Source of the DNA: Idiomarina sp. PL1-037
GTDB taxonomy: Bacteria > Pseudomonadota > Gammaproteobacteria > Enterobacterales > Alteromonadaceae
NCBI RefSeq assembly: GCF_034422975.1
Contig: NZ_CP139873.1
Coordinates: forward strand, 992,001 to 1,056,000
Length of the DNA: 64,000 nt
Direction: 5' to 3'
Within the stretch, counting starts at the first letter, position 1. Each line of letters begins with the position of its first letter. The notes under the pieces were generated by a model. The model was not told the origin of the DNA and ran no database searches. It saw only the letters and a program-made list of their open reading frames with translations. Both the position numbers and the translations under genes were made by a program. Below are positions 60,060 through 64,000 of the stretch, piece after piece.

Positions 60060-60845
60060 ATGCGAATGGCCTTATGCCTTGAATACGACGGCAGTCGTTA
60101 TTATGGATGGCAACGACAACGTGAAGTAGCCAGTGTTCAACAGTGTGTTGAAGAGGCTTTGAGTAAAATAGCCAATGCTCCTGTTGCGGTGACCTGCGCA
60201 GGCAGAACGGATGCCGGCGTTCACGCTACCGCACAGATAGTGCATTTTGATGTCCCGGTACCAAGAGCTGATGTTGCCTGGACGTTAGGAGTAAACAGTA
60301 ATTTGCCCGCTGGCATTGCTGTGCGCTGGGCGCGCGAGGTTGACAGCGAATTCAGTGCTCGTTTTAGCGCTACCTCACGACGTTACCGTTATATTATTGC
60401 CAATACCAGATTCCGTCCGGGTATCCATTCGGCTGGAGTCAGTCATTATCATCAACCGCTTGATGCTGAGGTTATGCAAGAAGCTGCTCAGGCGCTCATC
60501 GGTGAACACGACTTCACTGCTTTCCGGGCATCTCACTGCCAGTCGCATACGCCGTTTCGTAAGGTTTCCGGCTTAACGGTTGAACGCCGCGGTGACTATA
60601 TTATCGTGGATATTTCGGCGAATGCGTTTTTACACCATATGGTGCGCAATATCGTCGGTAGTTTGATTGTCGTTGGTCAGCATTTGCAGCCACCGGAGTG
60701 GATTGGTGAACTGCTAAGACAAAAAGACCGCACCAAGGCCGCAGCTACAGCGAAACCGGGTGGGCTTTATCTGGTGGCAGTAACTTACCCGGAACACTAT
60801 AATATACCCGATGCTCCACTGGGGCCTTTATGGCTAGGCGATTAA
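60060..60845 (+). CDS. truA: tRNA pseudouridine(38-40) synthase
   Basis: A 261-residue pseudouridine synthase. The N-terminal ALCLEYDGSRYYGWQRQ and the catalytic Asp51 in CAGRTDAGVHA are canonical. The second half contains FTAFRASHCQ and FLHHMVRNIVGSL. It makes pseudouridine at positions 38, 39 and 40 in the anticodon arm of many tRNAs. It lies eleven bases after fimV, with a short AGGATAAA ribosome-binding site. Enterobacteria have dedA between truA and accD; it is absent here. Confidence 0.96.
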   Translation: MRMALCLEYDGSRYYGWQRQREVASVQQCVEEALSKIANAPVAVTCAGRTDAGVHATAQIVHFDVPVPRADVAWTLGVNSNLPAGIAVRWAREVDSEFSARFSATSRRYRYIIANTRFRPGIHSAGVSHYHQPLDAEVMQEAAQALIGEHDFTAFRASHCQSHTPFRKVSGLTVERRGDYIIVDISANAFLHHMVRNIVGSLIVVGQHLQPPEWIGELLRQKDRTKAAATAKPGGLYLVAVTYPEHYNIPDAPLGPLWLGD

Positions 60846-60869
60846 GAGTCACTGTTATGACCTCTTTGC

Positions 60870-60897
60870 TTGACCCATTTGTGGTACCATGTAAGCT
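60870..60897 (+). promoter_or_regulatory. possible accD promoter
   Basis: TTGACC (60870-60875) is followed 16 bases later by TAAGCT (60892-60897), a poor -10, in the 91-base gap before accD. The -10 sits in a small ATGTA/TACAT inverted repeat. This is offered as the best candidate only. Confidence 0.3.
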
Positions 60898-60936
60898 ACA
60901 TCAAATTGACTAATAACAGCCTTTGGGCGGAATAGT

Positions 60937-61815
60937 ATGAGCTGGATAGAAAGAATTCTTGCGAAGCCAAAAATTAACAAACGACGTGGTGTTCCAGAGG
61001 GCGTGTGGAGTAAGTGCACGGCCTGTGACAATATTATTTATAAGGCTGACTTAGAGCGCAGCCTTAATGTTTGCCCTAAGTGCGATCACCACATGCGGGT
61101 TACCGGGCGTAGTCGGTTAGACATTTTTCTGGATAAAGATAATCGCGAAGAAATAGGCACAGATTTAGAGCCAAAAGATGTGCTGCGCTTTAAAGATTCA
61201 AAAAAATATAAAGACCGTATTGCAGCCGCACAAAAAAGCACGGGCGAGAACGACGCCTTAATTGCCGAGAAGGGTACCGTAAAAGGTGTTCCTTTAGTCG
61301 CGGTTGCCTTTGACTTTAACTTTATGGGCGGCTCCATGGCATCGGTCGTAGGGGCTAAGTTTGTACTGGCTGCCGAAGTTTGCCTTAAGCATCGTATTCC
61401 GCTGGTCTGTTTCTCTGCCTCCGGCGGTGCTCGTATGCAGGAAGCGCTGATGTCGTTAATGCAAATGGCTAAGACCTCTGCGGCTTTAGCCCGTATGAGC
61501 GAAGAAGGTCTGCCGTTCATCTCGATACTAACCGACCCGACCATGGGTGGTGTTTCTGCGAGTCTGGCAATGTTGGGCGATATTCATATTGCTGAACCTA
61601 AAGCACTCATCGGTTTTGCCGGGCCACGAGTTATTGAACAAACGGTTCGTCAGACTTTACCGGAAGGCTTTCAACGTGCTGAGTTCTTGCTGGAACATGG
61701 GGCCATCGATATGATTACCGACCGTCGTGATATGCGCGACACCGTTGCCCGTTTGCTAGCAAAAATGCAAAACTTACCCTCTACCGAGGCTACGGAAGTA
61801 AGCGTAAACGAGTAA
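60937..61815 (+). CDS. accD: acetyl-CoA carboxylase carboxyltransferase subunit beta
   Basis: A 292-residue subunit. The N-terminal four-cysteine zinc ribbon has Cys27, Cys30, Cys46 and Cys49, identical in spacing to Escherichia coli. The crotonase-fold carboxyltransferase domain follows, with GARMQEALMSLMQM and TDPTMGGVSASL. With AccA it transfers the carboxyl group from biotin to acetyl-CoA, giving malonyl-CoA for fatty acid synthesis. The last base of its stop codon is shared with the folC start (ATGA-type overlap at 61815), so the two are coupled. Confidence 0.97.
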   Translation: MSWIERILAKPKINKRRGVPEGVWSKCTACDNIIYKADLERSLNVCPKCDHHMRVTGRSRLDIFLDKDNREEIGTDLEPKDVLRFKDSKKYKDRIAAAQKSTGENDALIAEKGTVKGVPLVAVAFDFNFMGGSMASVVGAKFVLAAEVCLKHRIPLVCFSASGGARMQEALMSLMQMAKTSAALARMSEEGLPFISILTDPTMGGVSASLAMLGDIHIAEPKALIGFAGPRVIEQTVRQTLPEGFQRAEFLLEHGAIDMITDRRDMRDTVARLLAKMQNLPSTEATEVSVNE

Positions 61816-63107
61816 TGGCCGAAATATCTTTATCAGCTCCTGCGGTGACAGCCCCACTGCAGGAGTGGCTGTCCTATCTGGAAAATCTTCACTCGAAAAA
61901 TATCGATATGGGTCTGGCGCGTGCAGCCAAAGTGGCCGCTAATGCTGGCGTATTAAAGCCCGCACCTTTAGTCATCACGGTTAGCGGAACCAATGGTAAA
62001 GGCTCAACAGTTTGTTATCTGGAAACGATTTTGCAGGCGGCAGGCTACACGACTGGCGTTTATACCTCACCGCATATTACTGAGTACCGCGAACGAGTTC
62101 GGGTTAATGCGCAAGAATTGCCGGACTCCGAACACGTTAATGCCTTTCATGCTATTGAGCAGGCTCGTAACAATACGTCATTAACTTATTTTGAGTTCGG
62201 TACTTTAGCCGCGCTTTGGTTGATGGGTCGCCAGTCTCCGGATGTCGCTATTCTTGAGGTGGGTCTCGGTGGGCGATTAGACGCAGTTAACTGTGTTGAC
62301 GCAGACGTGGCGGTGGTCACCAGCATCGGCATCGATCACATTGCTTTTCTCGGAAATAATCGTGAGCACATAGGGTATGAAAAAGCCGGTATTGCCAGAG
62401 CGGGTAAACCATTAATTTGCGGTGAAGCAAATCCAACGGCCAGTATTGCAGAAAGCGCGGAGCGTATAGGAGCTAAGCTTTATCAAGTCGGGCGTGACTT
62501 TCATCGTACCGAATATAAAGGAAGCTGGAGTTATCGCAGTCAGAACACCCAATTGAATGACTTACCGTTACCCAAACTGCCTCTGATCAATGCATCAACA
62601 GCCATTGCGGCTATCGAACAATTGCCGTTACCCGTCAGCTTATCGGCTATTCGTGAAGGTATCACTCAGGCAAGTCTGCCCGGGCGAATGCAATCTCATA
62701 ACGTTGATGATATTGAAGTCTTGCTGGATGTTGCGCATAACCCGCAGGCGGCAGTTTATGCCAGTCGTTATTTACGTAAGTTTTATCCCGGGCATAAGGT
62801 TTTTGCTGTAGTTGGTATGTTAAGTGATAAAGACCATGCCGGTGTTGCTAACGCATTGAGTTCTCAGACTTCTGGCTGGTATCTTGGCTCGCTGTCGGAG
62901 CCGCGTGGTGAAACAGCGGATAACTTGGTGATCAGTGCTAAACTACCTACAGAATCCTGTTATTTGTTTAAATCTGTGGAACAGGCATTTGCTGCCGCTG
63001 TAACAGCAGCGCAGCAATGGCAAATGAATCATGGTAAGGCTCTGGTTTTCGGCTTCGGCTCGTTTTACACTGTAGCGAGAATTAACGCGTATCTAAAAGG
63101 AGCTTGA
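61815..63107 (+). CDS. folC: bifunctional dihydrofolate synthase / folylpolyglutamate synthase
   Basis: A 430-residue Mur-ligase-family enzyme. The P-loop SGTNGKGSTV lies at about 58-67, and TSPHITEYRERVR follows, with LEVGLGGRLDAVN as the omega-loop region. The carbamylated-Lys region is YEKAGIARAGKP, and the C-terminal domain has DVAHNPQAA. It adds glutamate to dihydropteroate and extends folate glutamyl tails. It overlaps accD by one base and lies 3 bases before dedD, the same accD-folC-dedD order as in enterobacteria. Confidence 0.96.
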   Translation: MAEISLSAPAVTAPLQEWLSYLENLHSKNIDMGLARAAKVAANAGVLKPAPLVITVSGTNGKGSTVCYLETILQAAGYTTGVYTSPHITEYRERVRVNAQELPDSEHVNAFHAIEQARNNTSLTYFEFGTLAALWLMGRQSPDVAILEVGLGGRLDAVNCVDADVAVVTSIGIDHIAFLGNNREHIGYEKAGIARAGKPLICGEANPTASIAESAERIGAKLYQVGRDFHRTEYKGSWSYRSQNTQLNDLPLPKLPLINASTAIAAIEQLPLPVSLSAIREGITQASLPGRMQSHNVDDIEVLLDVAHNPQAAVYASRYLRKFYPGHKVFAVVGMLSDKDHAGVANALSSQTSGWYLGSLSEPRGETADNLVISAKLPTESCYLFKSVEQAFAAAVTAAQQWQMNHGKALVFGFGSFYTVARINAYLKGA

Positions 63108-63110
63108 GCT

Positions 63111-63656
63111 TTGTCCAGTCCTCTGCAAAATCGTCTCGTTGGCACGTTAATATTGGTGGCGTTAGCCGTGATCATTATTCCTGATGTGCTTGATGGCGAA
63201 AAGAAAGGGTCTGTGGAACCAATGGAAACCATTCCGTTAAAGCCCGCAGTAGAGGAGCAGCTACAGAAACCTGAAACTCTCTCAGATAGAACAGTAGCAG
63301 AGCCGGTTACGGTTGAAGAAGCGTCATCAAATGTTGAGAAGACAGCTGACGAGGCCGCTTCGGTTCAGGACGACAACAACGTACAGGCTCCCTCACGTGA
63401 GCCAGTCGAATTCGCGGTCGACGGTAAAGCCTGGGTGATTCAGTTAGGTGCTTTTAGTCAGGAAGACAGCGTTAAGCGGCTAATTTCTCAGTTACAGGCA
63501 AAGGGTTTTGCCGCATACTCACAAAAATCCTCAGGCAGCTCTTTGATTCGGGTATTGGTTGGTCCTGATACGTCTAAAGCAGAGCTTGAAAAGCAATTAA
63601 CGCCATTAAAAGAATTAACCGGTCTAGAAGGTAAGGTCATTACCTACCGGCCATAA
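63111..63656 (+). CDS. dedD: DedD-type SPOR-domain cell division protein
   Basis: A 181-residue protein that starts at a TTG (63111), eight bases after an AAGGAG ribosome-binding site. The resulting N-terminus, SSPLQNRLVGTLILVALAVI, matches the DedD pattern of a short cytoplasmic tail and one membrane span (about 9-25). A Glu/Pro/Val-rich periplasmic linker leads to a C-terminal SPOR domain (about 104-180, WVIQLGAFSQEDSVKRLISQL in part) that binds septal peptidoglycan. It acts late in cell division. Its position between folC and cvpA is conserved. Confidence 0.93.
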   Translation: MSSPLQNRLVGTLILVALAVIIIPDVLDGEKKGSVEPMETIPLKPAVEEQLQKPETLSDRTVAEPVTVEEASSNVEKTADEAASVQDDNNVQAPSREPVEFAVDGKAWVIQLGAFSQEDSVKRLISQLQAKGFAAYSQKSSGSSLIRVLVGPDTSKAELEKQLTPLKELTGLEGKVITYRP

Positions 63657-63745
63657 GTTTTGCAATATATGCGAAAAGAAATCACATTATGAATCGCATT
63701 CTGTTAAAATCGCCCGCGTCTTTAGCTCAGCAATTGTGAGTCATT

Positions 63746-64000
63746 ATGCTCTGGATTGACTACGCCGTTATCATTGTTATTGGCCTTTCTACGCTTATCA
63801 GTCTGGTAAGAGGCTTCGTTAAAGAAGCCGTGTCTCTGGCCATCTGGATAGCAGCTTTTTTTATCGCTAGTCAGTTCTACGAAGATCTCGCGGTATACTT
63901 TACCCAAATTGGTGACCCTTTGGTGAGGAACGCAGCCGCTATTGCTGCATTGTTCGTAGCGACACTTATTCTGGGCGCTATTATCAATTATATTCTTTCT
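63746..64000 (+). CDS. cvpA: CvpA family protein, N-terminal part (runs off the right edge)
   Basis: Eighty-five codons from the ATG at 63746 are open to the window end. The N-terminus MLWIDYAVIIVIGLSTLISL, followed by VRGFVKEAVSLAIW, matches CvpA, an inner-membrane protein of four spans known from colicin V production and now linked to envelope stress tolerance. Three hydrophobic segments are visible. It lies 89 bases after dedD. In enterobacteria purF follows, but that would be outside the window. Confidence 0.94.
   Translation, partial: MLWIDYAVIIVIGLSTLISLVRGFVKEAVSLAIWIAAFFIASQFYEDLAVYFTQIGDPLVRNAAAIAALFVATLILGAIINYILS

Noticed and set aside
1..64000. Search for CRISPR arrays, insertion sequences, integrons, prophage and toxin-antitoxin genes
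   Set aside because: No regularly spaced repeats, transposase-like proteins, terminal inverted repeats or phage proteins were seen; the window looks like stable core chromosome.

Overview
The window reads as ordinary chromosome of a marine gammaproteobacterium of the Alteromonadales, most likely Idiomarina or a close relative. That placement is inference from gene content and protein style. It carries a complete Na+-pumping NADH:quinone reductase locus, several exported peptidases and lipases, no visible sugar-catabolism genes, and the gammaproteobacterial blocks cysS/ppiB-lpxH, yfcL-mnmC-fabB and pdxB-asd-fimV-truA-accD-folC-dedD-cvpA. I see no insertion sequence, prophage, integron or CRISPR array. 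Coding density is high and no gap longer than 300 bases lacks a gene.

Layout. 1-1.3 kb: the end of an amidoligase-like gene overlapping a class I glutamine-amidotransferase-like hydrolase. 1.4-3.2 kb: a chemoreceptor and tRNA-Ser(GGA). 3.3-4.5 kb: a bfd-bfr-bfr iron-storage operon whose two bacterioferritin subunits divide the haem site and the ferroxidase site between them. 4.5-8.5 kb: a Ca2+/Na+ exchanger, propionyl-CoA synthetase and a ZntB/CorA channel. 8.5-12.4 kb: an fbpABC ferric-iron importer with a good Fur-box match in front. 12.4-18 kb: a Na+/H+ antiporter with an RCK-like tail, an orphan Wzi-family outer-membrane protein, a small lipoprotein, BolA and FabV. 18-25.1 kb: nqrABCDEF-apbE-nqrM, with a structured leader. 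25.2-27.3 kb: a three-domain protein (cysteine desulfurase, metal-less beta-lactamase fold, rhodanese) with its own promoter and an operator-like palindrome. 27.3-36 kb: a YCF48-like protein, an SDR, a Pla-1/VolA-type lipase, SohB, a dicarboxylate symporter, MiaE and a Yip1-family protein. 36-42 kb: aminopeptidase and cysS, divergent from ppiB-lpxH, then an OlsF-like bifunctional acyltransferase. 42-52 kb: M28 peptidase, a histidine-rich TonB-dependent receptor behind a Zur-like operator, a DPP-IV-like peptidase, a thioesterase, and a large zinc metalloprotease downstream of fldB. 52-64 kb: the conserved yfcL/mnmC/fabB and pdxB-to-cvpA blocks; cvpA runs off the right edge.

How the genes fit together. 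Three themes recur. Metal handling: fbpABC import, bfd/bfr storage, a zinc-type receptor and ZntB. Sodium bioenergetics: Na+-NQR, the Na+/H+ antiporter, the Ca2+/Na+ exchanger and a Na+-coupled symporter. Protein and lipid use: four peptidase families, a surface lipase, FabV/FabB/AccD, LpxH and a probable ornithine-lipid synthase. The items most worth pursuing are the cysteine desulfurase fusion with its private operator-like promoter, the amidoligase/hydrolase pair at the left edge, the complementary bacterioferritin pair, and the histidine-rich receptor.
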